Source: Paragyromitra xinjiangensis (taxonomy: Eukaryota; Ascomycota; Pezizomycetes; Pezizales; Discinaceae). Taken from it: a DNA stretch of 64,000 nt. This document shows, piece by piece, positions 9,720 through 20,448 of this stretch. The position numbers and the translations under genes are program-made. The notes beneath the pieces were generated by a model. That model did no database searches. It had not been told where the DNA came from and saw only the letters and a program-made list of their open reading frames with translations. Each line of letters begins with the position of its first letter. Within the stretch, counting starts at the first letter, position 1. Where the stretch lies: assembly GCA_038503065.1 (NCBI GenBank), contig JBCAMK010000013.1, positions 1,550,001-1,614,000 of the forward strand, given 5' to 3'.

Positions 9720-12700
9720 CTATGTGAGATTGACTGGTGTGGTGCTAGCTAACAACTTCTGCGAACGTATCTCGGATTCTCGGATTCCTAACTCCTTGGC
9801 CTCTTCCCACCGTCCCTGGCTCCGGTAAGTTGACGCTAGGTTGGTCATGGATCTCAGAGTGTGTGGATGCTCTTTGCTAAGTACCCTCTCCCTTGCCTCC
9901 AACACTTGCACCTCCAGTTCTTCCGCCTCCTTCCACCGTCCCTGGCCCCAGTAAGTCAACGCCAGGTTGGCCATGGATGTCAGAGTGCCTGGATGCTCTT
10001 TGCCGAGTACCCTCTCCCTTGCCTCCAGCACTTGCACCCCCAGTTCTTCCGCCTCCTTCCACCGTCCCTGGCCCCTGTAAGTCAACGCCAGGTTGCTCAT
10101 GGATGTCAGAGTGTCTGGATGCTCTTTGCCGAGTACCCTCTCCCATGCCTCCAGCACTTGCACCTCTAGTCCTTCCGCCTCCTCCCACCGTCCCTGGCTC
10201 CGATAAGTCGACGCCAGGTTGCCCATGGATGTCAGAGTGTCTGGATGCTCTTTGCCGAGTACCCTCTCCATTGCCTCCAGCACTTGCACCTCCAGTTCTT
10301 CCGCCTCCTTCCACCGTCCCTGGCTCCAGTAAGTCAACGCCAGGTTGCCCATGGATGCCAGAGTGTGTGGATGCTCTTTGCCGAGTACCCTCTCCCTTGC
10401 CTCCAGCACTTGCACCTCCAGTTCTTCCGCCTCCTTCCACCGTCCCTGGCTCTTGTAAGTCAACGGCAGGTTGCCCATGGATGTTAGAGTGTCTGGATGC
10501 TCTTTGCCGAGTACCCTCTCCCATGCCTCTAGCACTTGCACCCCCAGTTCTTCCGCCTCCTTCCACCGTCCCTGGCTCTCGTAAGTCGACGCCAGGTTGG
10601 CCATGGATATCAGAGTGTGTGGATGCTCTTTGCCGAGCACCCTCTCCCTTGCCTCCAGCACTTGCACCTCCAGTTCTTCCGCCTCCCTCCACCGTCCCTG
10701 GCTCTTGTAAGTCAACGCCAGGTTGCCCATGGATGTTAGAGTGTCTGGATGCTCTTTGCCGAGTACCCTCTCCCATGCCTCCAGCACTTGCACCTCCAGT
10801 TCTTCCGCCTCCTTCCACCGTCCCTGGCCCCAGTAAGTCAACGCCAGGTTGGCCATGGATGTCAGAGTGCCTAGATGCTCTTTGCCGAGTACCCTCTCCC
10901 TTGCCTCCAGCACTTGCACCCCCAGTTCTTCCGCCTTCTTCCACCGTCCCTGGTTCCAGTAAGTCGACGCCAAGCTGCTCATGGATGCCAGAGTGTCTGG
11001 ATGCTCTTTGCCGAGCACCCTCTCCCTTGCCTCCAGCACTTGCACCTCTAGTCCTTCCGCCTCCTCCCACCGTCCCTGGCTCCGATAAGTCGACGCCAGG
11101 TTGCCCATGGATGTCAGAGTGCCTGGATGCTCTTTGCCGAGTACCCTCTCCATTGCCTCCAGCACTTGCACCTCCAGTTCTTCCGCCTCCTTCCACCATC
11201 CCTGGACGTGGTAGGTTGAGGCTATCCAAAGAACCGAACTGAGCCACTCAATTTCGGCTGAGGTTTTGATTTCTGATTTCAGATACCTCTCAATGTTGCT
11301 ACACACCATCTGGATGTGCACTATGATTCGCGTTTCGAACCCCCAAAGATCCCCTGGTCTATGTCCAGAGTGCGCAACCGATTTACCAACTAATACGGTG
11401 GCTTCTTTGGCCTTCCGTATTTGTCTTTGTAAGGTAAGACGTTCGCGAGCCCATAGGTGGACAAGAGGATGGATATAGAAGCTATCAGCCCCCTTGCGCT
11501 GTGCTAGGGAATACGAGAAGAGTAGGCCAATAGAGTCTCCTAATATAGTATCTATCAAAAAAGGGACATTAGTTGCTTGCAACCTGACGGAACGGAAGCT
11601 AAATTCACCATCTTCTAGTTCCTGACCGCGACGTAACATATTTTCCCAGATGTCCTCATTAGATAAAAATGAACAAAGCAGCAAGAGTTCCGCGGCTTTC
11701 TCATTCTCACGCTCTATTGCCTCGAACGATATTTCCCAAGTGGTAAACACTGTTTGATCTCGGTAACTCCAGGCTGGGTTTTTCGGTTTTTCGCTAAAGA
11801 TCTTTCGAAAGTTTTCCCCGTAGATTTCTGTATACCTTTCAAACGGCAGTCCGCGAGCGGCAATGTAAGCTCCTGCTTGATCAAGCGCAAGAGGGAGATA
11901 TCCTAATCTCTTCGTAATCTCTTCAGCATTTTTATTATCTGCGTCATACTTGTCAGTGTCAACCTTTTTTCTATGAGGCCGATTCGATCTACCTTCTGAG
12001 TTGAGTTGGCCAACCTTGCGTGCACTCTTGATAAGTAAAGCTAGTCCCTCTCTTTCCAACATCTCTCCCACTTCCAATCCTTTCCCTAAGCTAGAGCATT
12101 CAGGCCTCCTGCTTGTCACAATGATTGTACCTTGAATATTTGGTATAAAGGAACTTATATTGAGATTTTCCAAATCATCAACGTTGTCAAAGACAAGAAG
12201 CCAATTTGAATTCTCTGGGTGAGAAAACCACTGCTTCACGCCTTCAACTATGCGTTGGGCCACTTCTTTCTCCATAGAAACTTGGCCACTTTCATCCACT
12301 ACCCCATGCATACCAATGAGTTGTGCAATTCGAGGGTAGTCAGGCTTTGCATTTGTAATTGTTGCATGGTGTTTTATCAATCGCTCAGCTGCTACTCTGA
12401 ATCCAAGACTCGCTGTCTCTTCACTAGCCGCGTTGATCCAGAAAATTGAAGTGTAGCGCATTTGGTGAGTATAAACATATTCCAGGGCGATTTGCGTTTT
12501 CCCCATGCCCCCAGTACCATGAAGGACGACAACCCTTGACTTTTTAGTTCTGATCTCCGTATCAAGTTGATCCAACAGGCTTTTTCTACCTGTGAAGGTC
12601 GGGTTCCTGTGATAATCCAACTGAAAGGGTATTCTAAAAGGGATTTGGGAGTCATTGCTTCCAGCAGCTTTAAGAGTTGCGATTAGCGCCTCCGATCGTC

Positions 12701-13938
12701 CTTTTTATTAATGTTTAGGGATGAATTTACCTTTGATTTCCCGTCGATGCCAATTCTCCGAAACCTTTTTAGGAGCATCCTCAACCATTAACCCGATGCA
12801 GCCCGCAACCCTCTGGAAACCGTCGTCATCGGGTGATTCATATCTAACCATATTTAGATGGTCACTGTTAATTGCGAAGACTTCCGTGTTGGTTTCCCCC
12901 GGAACTACTGCAGAACTTTTTGGCACAACCTACGATTGTCAATACTCTGTGAAGAATGGGGGGTAGGGCAAGACCCACAACTTTACGGCTGAATTCATGA
13001 CTTGTTTGGCAAGTTTCATAAAAGAATTTAGTAACAAATCCTTTACTGATGCGCGTGTACTGACAAAGCTGCTGTTGCAGCCATTCAGAATCCTTCCCCA
13101 AATCCTTGAGTACTATGTCGCTTGTATATGTGGACAGCGAATCGATATTGGTAGGAGCTTTTTCCCGCAGGAAACCGTCTGTCCCTTGGTGGGGTGTGCC
13201 GAAAAATAGGATGCCATAAGTTGACAGTTCAATCACTTTATGATCCTCTAGATTACCTTCGCCTGTAGAATTCGAATGTATGAGGCCCTGGAATGTTGTG
13301 TTAATGCTAGAGAAAAAACACCAGGGCTTGAGGTTAGGATTACACTTTTAACAACGATCCCTCCTAAACCGTGGGCGATAAAAATGATCGGTCGCTTGGG
13401 AATCTAAAACGAGTAATTATAAACAGATGTAAATTTTCCAAGCCATGTGAAACTAACCTTATTTTTCCTCCTCTCGAGGCTGAGATTCGCAATGAGATCT
13501 ACTGCATGGTCATGTATTGTCTGGCAACTCAGGGGCGAGGGGCCATGAGTTCTCGCATCGTAGCCGTAGCTCAAGACACGGATGTTTAGAATCTCTTTAG
13601 GAAGTTGATCACGAAGCCATAAAACTCCATTGTCTGCAGTCCAGGTATCTTCTCGATGACCGTCGAGTCCATGCACAGCAACAAGGCTAAGCACCCATAC
13701 AATCGGTCAACTGCTCTAGTTCACGGACAAAAAGTACATACTCAACAATCGGCTGATCTCCACAAAATAGAACTTTCAAACCAAATGGGATTTCTGTCGC
13801 TGAGGTATGGCTTTCAGAAAGTCGAGGAATGGAAAAGCGCTGTGGGTTAGGCGAGGTCGAGCGACCGCCCTGCTCAGGCAGACGCCTCTTCCGGGAATGA
13901 CTTGGCGGATCAACACGGTCTGACTCGATTTGATCCAT
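9720..13938 (-). CDS. NLR-type STAND protein: alpha/beta-hydrolase-like, NB-ARC and TPR domains
   Basis: Fungal NLRs are ATP-driven switches used in non-self recognition and heterokaryon incompatibility. Model: complement of 9720-12700, 12731-12929, 12979-13287, 13344-13403, 13458-13686 and 13742-13938; 1324 aa. Residues 60-310 resemble the SesB-like hydrolase fold (LVAVHGLDG at 67-75, ILFFGTPHQGTDG later). The nucleophile-elbow position reads AHGLGG (152-157), so the usual Ser is Gly. NB-ARC begins near 375, with P-loop GTGGMGKT (393-400), Walker B LLVFDNVDD (499-507) and a LGYLPLALDQ sensor segment. Residues 821-1324 are twelve 42-aa kinesin-light-chain-like TPR units. The 30-nt intron at 12701-12730 is unusually short but restores frame. 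The long frames on both strands over the repeats (about 9877-11247) are shadows. Confidence 0.85.
9723..11234 (-). repeat. 126-bp tandem repeat encoding twelve TPR units
   Basis: Eleven full 126-bp units and a diverged twelfth at the C-terminal end encode M-x-N-L-A-x-T-Y-x-x-QGRW ... ERVLGKEH-P-x-T-L-x-S. Units are nearly identical at DNA level. Differences concentrate at codons 2, 6, 9, 10, 15, 19, 21, 28, 38 and 41. The lack of stops in other frames is a by-product of the repeated unit. Confidence 0.95.
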
Positions 13939-15303
13939 AGCGGAAATACGGTTGAGTGTTCGAAATGCAATCTGGTGGAGATAGAGAAAATCGGATCTAG
14001 ATATGTATTCGGTAAACGCGATATTAATATATTGAACTAGGTAGTCACCAAGTGCCTTAGGCCTAGGAAAGTATGGATTTAATATAGATATCGTAAGTAT
14101 CCAAGCACCAGCTTCAGCCCCTCCAAGACGCGTTTATGGTGTTATGTGGAACAAGGCTGCAGATTTCCCGTCATTGACTGCATTTTTATAAGACACCAAA
14201 TTTTGCCGGGGGAATCAAGTTTATTAATTGAACCATTGGCTCTTCACCCAGTCACTGGATTCTGATATCGATACGTGTATATCAGGTCCGCAAAATTGTT
14301 GGCAGGAGACAGTAAGGTATGAATGACAGCGCGTGTTCGTTGCGCAGCCCCTTCACCAAGCAGGCGCAGCTGCTTGCAGGATGCAAGATGCGTTGGCTCC
14401 TAGAGGTTCCATAGATGCTTCATCTCTGTCCACGAACCGTGCATAGCCTCTCAAGAAAAAGCAGAGAGAATCCTCAGGCTGAGATTGAACATATCATAAA
14501 TGGCAGGGTCCTTCCTGCCATAACTCGTTTCCCCGGCGAGACTGCCTTCAAAAACCAACTCTTTGGATGTGATCTAGAAATACCTGAAGTGGGCAGTAAA
14601 TCTCAAAAACTGAAACTGATTCATCTTTGGGGATATGTGTTATTCGATTTAGGTCTATGAGAGAAAGCTGACGGGTTTCTTGATACCACCTTATTATTTA
14701 TTCCCTCGGCTCACACCCCAGTATATATCCTGATCCCACGAAACCATTGCCTTTAGTAGCTGGATGTTTGGTCAGTGACTCAAGTGCCTATCAAGGACAC
14801 AGGCGCGTGTTATCGTGATCCAAATTTCATGATATCCCCTCCGCCACTCCCACGCGACATTATAGACTCGCATGCGCTATGGGTTCTTAAGCCTTCGAAA
14901 TTGAGCCTCAGATAAAGATGAGTGACGGGGTATGATCCGACTATAGAGCCACACACATATATAGTTATCGCCCCAGGCTTAGGCAACCCATCGCCCGATG
15001 CTCCCCACCATCTCCCCACCACGGTTATATGCTACCAAGTTCCGCTGCGTCCCATCCAGACACCTAAGAGCGCACGTTTATATGTTGTAAAGTGGTGAAG
15101 TACGGTTTTGGCAGTTGGGTTTTTCCTGTTATTTGAATGTGGGATAGCGTAACTCTCTAGAGCTCCTCAACGCACAGCACTAGAACTGGCCAAAGCGCGT
15201 CTCAGGCCCTCCCCCACAACAACTCCATCGGAACAAGCGAGGTCACCCTTCCACTTCCCCCGCTCATCTCTCCACCTCCCTCACCGCCGCACCGAATCGC
15301 ATC
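13939..15303. other. Intergenic between the divergently transcribed NLR and dsRBD genes
   Basis: Short frames only (for example 14415-14660). No domain, tRNA or repeat was recognised. It should contain both promoters. Confidence 0.6.
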
Positions 15304-16437
15304 ATGGCCGCCCCTTGGTACTCCAGCTTCACTATCCCCCAGTTGCCGCCTAGCCCTAACCTGTCGCTGTACCTGTTCCAAGACAAGACTCTAGAGCAGC
15401 AGGCCTACTCCTCGCAAATGCAATGGCTCGGAGTCAAGATCGAGGACGAGGACGAGGACGAGGATATCGGTATGACGCAGAAACAGAAACAGAATGAAGT
15501 ATTGCGATGGCTAGGCGAGTGCGTCTTGAGAGGCTTGACGGGAGTTTTGTTGACGACGTTGTTCCCCGAGCTGGACGTCAAGGCATTTGATGTAAGGAAA
15601 CCTGCATTTTTTTCCTTCCATCCTTTGATAAGATGAAAGAAATTCCCAAAAAAAAACTCATGGAGGGGAAAAAAATTGTCGCCGAGCTGAAATTAATACG
15701 CCCGTTCATCGCACCCCCCAAACCCCCAAGGAATCACAGCTAACACATCCTAGCACCTCCGCGAAGCACTAGAAACAAAACCCTTCTATGCTCACCTCGC
15801 CCGCGTCATCGGACTGCATAACAACCTCACTGTACTAACCTATGCCGCCTCTGATTCCGATCGCATTCTCGGTTCCCTGTTCGCATCCTATATCGGTGCT
15901 ATCCACAAAGATTTGGGGGTCACCGGTTCCTCAAACCTCCATAACTGGTTCTCCCAACTAGTAGAGCCCTACGCGCGTGAATATCGTACCTATTATGAAC
16001 GATATACCGCCACACCGAGACCTACAGCGAATGAGCCGGCAGCCAGCCCATCCCCACCAGCCATAGCCACTGCTGTCGCTCCTGGCATAGTCCCTATGGA
16101 CATGTTGAATATCAGACCAGTAGCACTGGATGCAAAAATCCGGAGACAGAACGTGAGCATGTATACATCACGACTGATGGAGTATGCAGCGAAGAACCGT
16201 CTTTCACAGCCTAGCTTCGCGTTCCAAGATAATGGATACCAAGGTGCGTTGATCCAATGGACTGCGACAGTTGGAATGGAGGGAGAAGACATCGCGACGG
16301 CTGTGGCAACAACGAAACTAGAGGCGAAGCATTTAGCGTCGAGAGAGGCGCTGGCATTACTCCAAGCGCCGGCAGGGTCGCAGTCGAGTCTGAGGAGGGC
16401 GAAAAAACTTACCATGAGGAAGATGTTTTTGAGATAG
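15304..16437 (+). CDS. RNase III-fold plus dsRBD protein, probably catalytically inactive
   Basis: Two exons, 15304-15591 and 15754-16437, give 323 aa. Residues about 70-190 follow the RNase III fold: NEVLRWLGECVL where active enzymes have NERLEFLGDSVL, then GLHNNLT and SLFASYIGAIHKDLG where they have DVFEALIGAIYLDGG. Only the first of four metal-binding acids is kept (the others read R, E for D, S and A region), so cleavage is unlikely. A proline/alanine linker precedes a C-terminal dsRBD (about 231-302: MYTSRLMEYAAKNRLSQP ... EAKHLASREALALL). This layout matches mitochondrial ribosomal protein mL44, but no clear mitochondrial presequence is visible and an acidic EDEDEDED stretch lies near residue 50. 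Role: RNA binding, probably structural. The mL44 identity is a hypothesis. Confidence 0.75.
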
Positions 16438-17316
16438 AAATTTTGGGTATGGACCTTTAGGGAAATTTCCTTTTTGATGGCTTTTTTTCTGGAATGAGTT
16501 GGCCTTCCGAAGGTTGAAGAAGTATCCGTGTGAGGTAGGCAGGCAGGCTTGGATTATCCATTGGTTCTCTTTTTTGTATCTATTGGTGGGCTTGACTTGT
16601 GGGTGTTTGGCAGTACGTGTCTTTTTTTGTTTGCTGCGCTGAGTAGGGGTATTTTGTTTCCAAGTCAATATTGGGCTATGGATGTATTGGTGGCCAGGCC
16701 CCTCTCAACGAAAGAGGAGCTAAGGTATGGAGGTGTTAGGTCAGTTTAGGAGGCTGCAAGTTTGTTTTTTTGTTTATTCGCGTCCATGGTTTGGAAATAG
16801 AATTAAATTCTATTCCCAGACTAATCACCGTTCATCTTTCGGACTCGTTTTTGTATATTTCCCCTCTTGCACGTTATGTCGATGCTTGGGGATTGTTCTT
16901 GAGATACCAGGAGTACATGAGGGGGGGGTTGTTCTGTTTCTGGAGTGTAATCATTTCCGGACGTAGACTATTTCGAGTAGGATGTTTTGATTTGGAGGTA
17001 GAATAGGTATTTGTTTAGGAGCAAGATGTTTCATTCGTAAAGATCTTACGGGTTGTAGTGGATGATGGCGCGTGATTTGTGATCTCGTGATAGGCTAGGA
17101 TGGGATGATGCATTTTTAGCTACAGGAAAAAGAATCAATTTGCTATTTCTTCGTTTTTAGATCGGCTATTGGCTACAGGTTATATTTCTACCCTATCCAA
17201 AATAGAAGAATATATACTTATTCACCTACATGATTTTGGGAGAATGGTCACGACATAGCTACTTCCTCCTACCAACACCCACATAACCACATATCAAAGC
17301 ACAGTTAGAAGAGAAA
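16438..17316. other. Intergenic, T/G-rich, no gene seen
   Basis: The 3' flank of the dsRBD gene, rich in T and G on the plus strand. Short frames here (16549-17006) are compositionally simple and show no domain. Confidence 0.5.
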
Positions 17317-17430
17317 ACTAAACTGACGGGGATCTGAACAGCAAAACCAAACCTATCTTCAGAATCTTACTGGGGGCCGACAGGGTGAGGGGCGAGGGGC
17401 GAAGCGTTAACCACTACACCACTTTTTAGT
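17317..17430 (-). pseudogene. tRNA-like relic, tRNA-Glu-like 5' half
   Basis: On the minus strand, GGTGTAGTGGTTAACGC resembles a D-arm/A box. It is followed by TTCGCCCCTCGCCCCTCACC, close to a tRNA-Glu(CTC) anticodon arm but with a 7-nt duplication. TGTTCAGATCCCC resembles a degraded T-arm, and ACTAAA/TTTAGT could pair as ends. At 114 nt it is too long and the T-stem is broken, so it is a relic or SINE head at best. Confidence 0.25.
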
Positions 17431-17581
17431 CGTCATGTTTTTTCCTTAGTTTACTACCCTTTGAATATTAATGAGACGGGAGAATTTTCGTGGATGGATG
17501 GATTAGTCGACCAGGTTACATTCTAGCCCCTTCTGCCTGCCCCAAGAAAAGGCTTTGTAAACTTCGAACGGCTAGCTCATA

Positions 17582-17774
17582 CAGTACAATCGCTCTATAA
17601 GAATACCACCGGGGCCGAGAATACAGAAGAATATTCTTATAAGAAGGGTGATCTAACTCAATAGAGAAGGTTTATAGGGAAGACTTTACCAAATACGGGC
17701 TAGGGAGGTAGTTTCGGGGGGTGCTCCGCTAAGAATATTCTTATAAATAATATTCTTATAGGGCAAGTGTGCTG
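17582..17774. mobile_element. MITE-like element with imperfect 24-bp inverted ends, TA flanks
   Basis: The left end CAGTACAATCGCTCTATAAG and the reverse complement of the right end, CAGCACACTTGCCCTATAAG, agree at most positions. Both ends are flanked by TA. Inside lie three copies of AATATTCTTATA. The right-end sequence GGCAAGTGTGCTGTAG recurs at 6598-6613. Confidence 0.5.
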
Positions 17775-18267
17775 TAGTAGCTAATTCCGTCGTGCTCTCC
17801 AAGTACTCTAATTTATGCTTATTTTCTAGGGGTGGCAAACTGGCCTGCGGGTTTGGAAGTATTAAGATACCCGGCGGAGCAGACTCCTGTAATTTAGTTG
17901 AGCAAGCAGTTACTACATGTAGTAGCTGTAGTAGGAATTTTCCCCACAGTGGAAACCGAGGAAAATATGCATACAGCATGCTGGATGCTAGTGCCAGCTT
18001 AGCAATAATTTGGAACTCCGGAATAAAGGTGATACTTGTTAGTGGACCGGGAATTGGGCTTATGAAGAGTGTGCTGTCTCCTCTTTAGACCGGATAAATC
18101 CCCGATGACTGAGGATGCCGTTGCCTATAGCTGTAATACAAGGCAGAAATTTAAAGGTTCTACCACACGCCACATAGGGTGATTTCAGGCCATTCAGAGA
18201 TATTATAGGATTTTTATTCTGCTACACCCGTTGAACGTTTCAAACCTAATTTATTTAACGGCAAGGG

Positions 18268-18349
18268 TAGTCTCGTGCCCAGCCCATACTGCGCAGCTTG
18301 CTGCGCACCGTAGGCAGCAGTCATAGGCAGTAGGGGGTGGGAACGAGCC
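18268..18349. repeat. Dispersed repeat, copy 1 (inverted relative to 28767-28846)
   Basis: Contains TAGTCTCGTGCCCAGCCC, ACCGTAGGCAG, GGCAGTAGGGG and GGGAACGAGCCTAC, all found in the same order on the minus strand near 28.8 kb. This copy has an extra insertion with GCGCAGCTTGCTGCGC, a short palindrome. Confidence 0.6.
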
Positions 18350-18779
18350 TACGGCAAGGAATTTGTGGTCTCAATTCCGTGTAGGGCTAGGGTCCCAGGG
18401 TTATCGCTGCGGGTGATATTATATGACTCGTACAATGTACTCCATGATTTGGGGAGGCCAAGGCCAATTGAAACACACTCGTCTGGCGGGATTATACTTC
18501 TTGGGGTATTTTGAATTCGAGAATCTCGTGGGCTACCTATTTTACCCCGCTTCGTCTACACTCTTTGTACCGGGTGCCGGTGGTGGGTCAACTTTTCACT
18601 CCGTGCTACTCTCTATAGACTCATGTGCCGTACATTCTTTATAGCCAAAACCCAAGATGGTTCCTTCCATCTTCCATCGGCCTTCTTGTGCTCCAGGAGG
18701 AGATCCCTATTATCCGCATCTCCGCTCGCCCGTCATCCGCTTTGTCTCTCCTTTTGATGTTGTCGTCTAACTATGCATA

Positions 18780-18963
18780 CAGTCGTACCTTACTATATCG
18801 AACCTGCATAATCCACTAGAATTCGCTCGATATAGTAAATTATTCATTACAGAAAATTCAATATCTATGGAGTAGCACTGTGAGAGAAAAAAGGTGTGGC
18901 CGGATCCATTCGTTACAGCAAGGGATTTACTATGTGAAGGTTTGGTATAGTAAGGTACGACTG
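18780..18963. mobile_element. pogo/Fot1-type MITE, family A, copy 1
   Basis: A 184-bp element starting CAGTCGTACCTTACTATA and ending with its exact 18-bp reverse complement, flanked by TA at 778-779 and 964-965 (18 kb). The CAGT start and TA target are typical of pogo/Fot1-like Tc1/mariner elements. No transposase frame. Related copies at 19623-19802 and 47429-48107. Confidence 0.85.
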
Positions 18964-19622
18964 TATATGCAAGTATCCCAGCGTTTCTATAGACAGGAAT
19001 TCTGCTCGAGAAACACCGTTTAGGATTGCTTGCTTTCGTACGACATTACACGTGCAGGGAGAGGGCTAGTCAAGAGTTGGGTGTTTATTGTCAGAGTAAT
19101 CTGTCTATATCCCGCTTGTGTTGCAATTGTGCTTGATGGGTGTTTTGGGATATACGGGAATGAGTGCCTAAGCCTGTTGTAGGAGACGCCATACCGTGTT
19201 TGGTTACTTGGCTTGCTTCGCTCCTCGGTATAGAACGAATTGTTTACAAGTATCACAGCCAAGTTCGCGAAGTTGGGGTTTGGAACCGTACCAGAGTTGT
19301 TTGGCCCCGCATTTCTATCCTGTGACATCCGACTAGCCCTAAAAGCCTTACTAAATGCAATTATTCCATCCATCCATAATTTATGTTTATGTGGAGTGGA
19401 GTTAAGTTATGCCAAGGATAATATGCCTAACAGCAGAATACTTTATCGGCTGAACCCACAATAACTATCCCACATTTAGTGATTTCGGCTATCAAACCGA
19501 ACAAGTGGGTCTATGGCCGACATGGCCAATTTCTGTGTCACGGGAAGCCTTTCCGCGCAGTGGAGCCATCCAGGGCTTCTATACATACACCAATCTTAAC
19601 AACATATCTCCGATGCTCTTTA

Positions 19623-19802
19623 CAGTCGCACCTTTCTATAAGGAACCTGCATAATTCGTGGGAATTCGTTCGTTATAGTAAATTTTTTCCTTACAGCAAA
19701 CTTGGGGTGGTGCTAGGAACCCAAAATTGCACCCAAATTCCATCCGTTACTGCAAATTTCCATTATATCGAGGTTCCTTATATCAAGGCCCCGCCGCGGC
19801 TG
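19623..19802. mobile_element. pogo/Fot1-type MITE, family A, copy 2 (diverged)
   Basis: Starts CAGTCGCACCTTTCTATAAG and ends CCGCGGCTG, with TA on both sides. The internal stretches GAACCTGCATAAT, CGTTATAGTAAA and CTTACAGCAAA align in order with copy 1. The ends have diverged, so this is the older copy. Confidence 0.7.
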
Positions 19803-20350
19803 TACTTGAGTAGATTAAAGAAGTCGGGGTACATCGTGGCCAGGCATGGATGCAGGTCCACTCAGCTGTACCCCATGGTCAGCGGGGTCACCCATCATGC
19901 CTGCTTCGATCAACAATAATTGTGGAGTTATTTTTCCGGTGGGTAAATTATAGTACCTAGCGCACACATTCAACATAGATCCTTAGGGAAATTATGCCAG
20001 GGCCTGTTAAAGCTATCATGAAAGAGCTTGATTTGCAGGCAAGATTCTCGTTGTCTCCGTGAAGGCGGGGAAGATCTGGGGTTTGAACTGATAGGGATTG
20101 TGAACTTTACTGTATCCGCCAAGGATCTGCGCTTTTTCGGCATTTCCCGTCAGATTTTCCGGAATAGCATCTCGAGGTTCCGGAATCACTGGGGGTCTCT
20201 TAGATGTTCGAGATTCAAGTTGCCTCTTCTTTAGGTAGATCATGCACAGACTGTGGGAAGAATCTTTCTATACCTTGTAGGCAATTAATTTTTTCTCCGT
20301 GCGGAGAATTATCAGTGTTTATTTCGTCATGTTTTAATTTATTGGAGCTG

Positions 20351-20359
20351 TATAAAAAG
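20351..20359 (+). promoter_or_regulatory. TATA box of the mannanase gene
   Basis: TATAAAAAG lies 98 nt upstream of the ATG at 20449, with a pyrimidine-rich stretch between them, as expected for a strongly induced secreted enzyme. Confidence 0.55.
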
Positions 20360-20448
20360 AGGTGATTTCCCGTGGAAATTCAAGCTATCATCAGCATCTC
20401 TCTGTCTATATTTGATCTCTACTTCAGCCTACGTGTCAATCCTTCGAT

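Noticed and set aside
9877..11247. Long open frames of about 450 aa on the plus strand and in a second minus frame over the TPR region.
   Set aside because: They exist only because a stop-free 126-bp unit is repeated. The peptides are Pro/Leu- or Gly/Arg-rich artefacts, while the third frame encodes a canonical TPR array continuous with NB-ARC.
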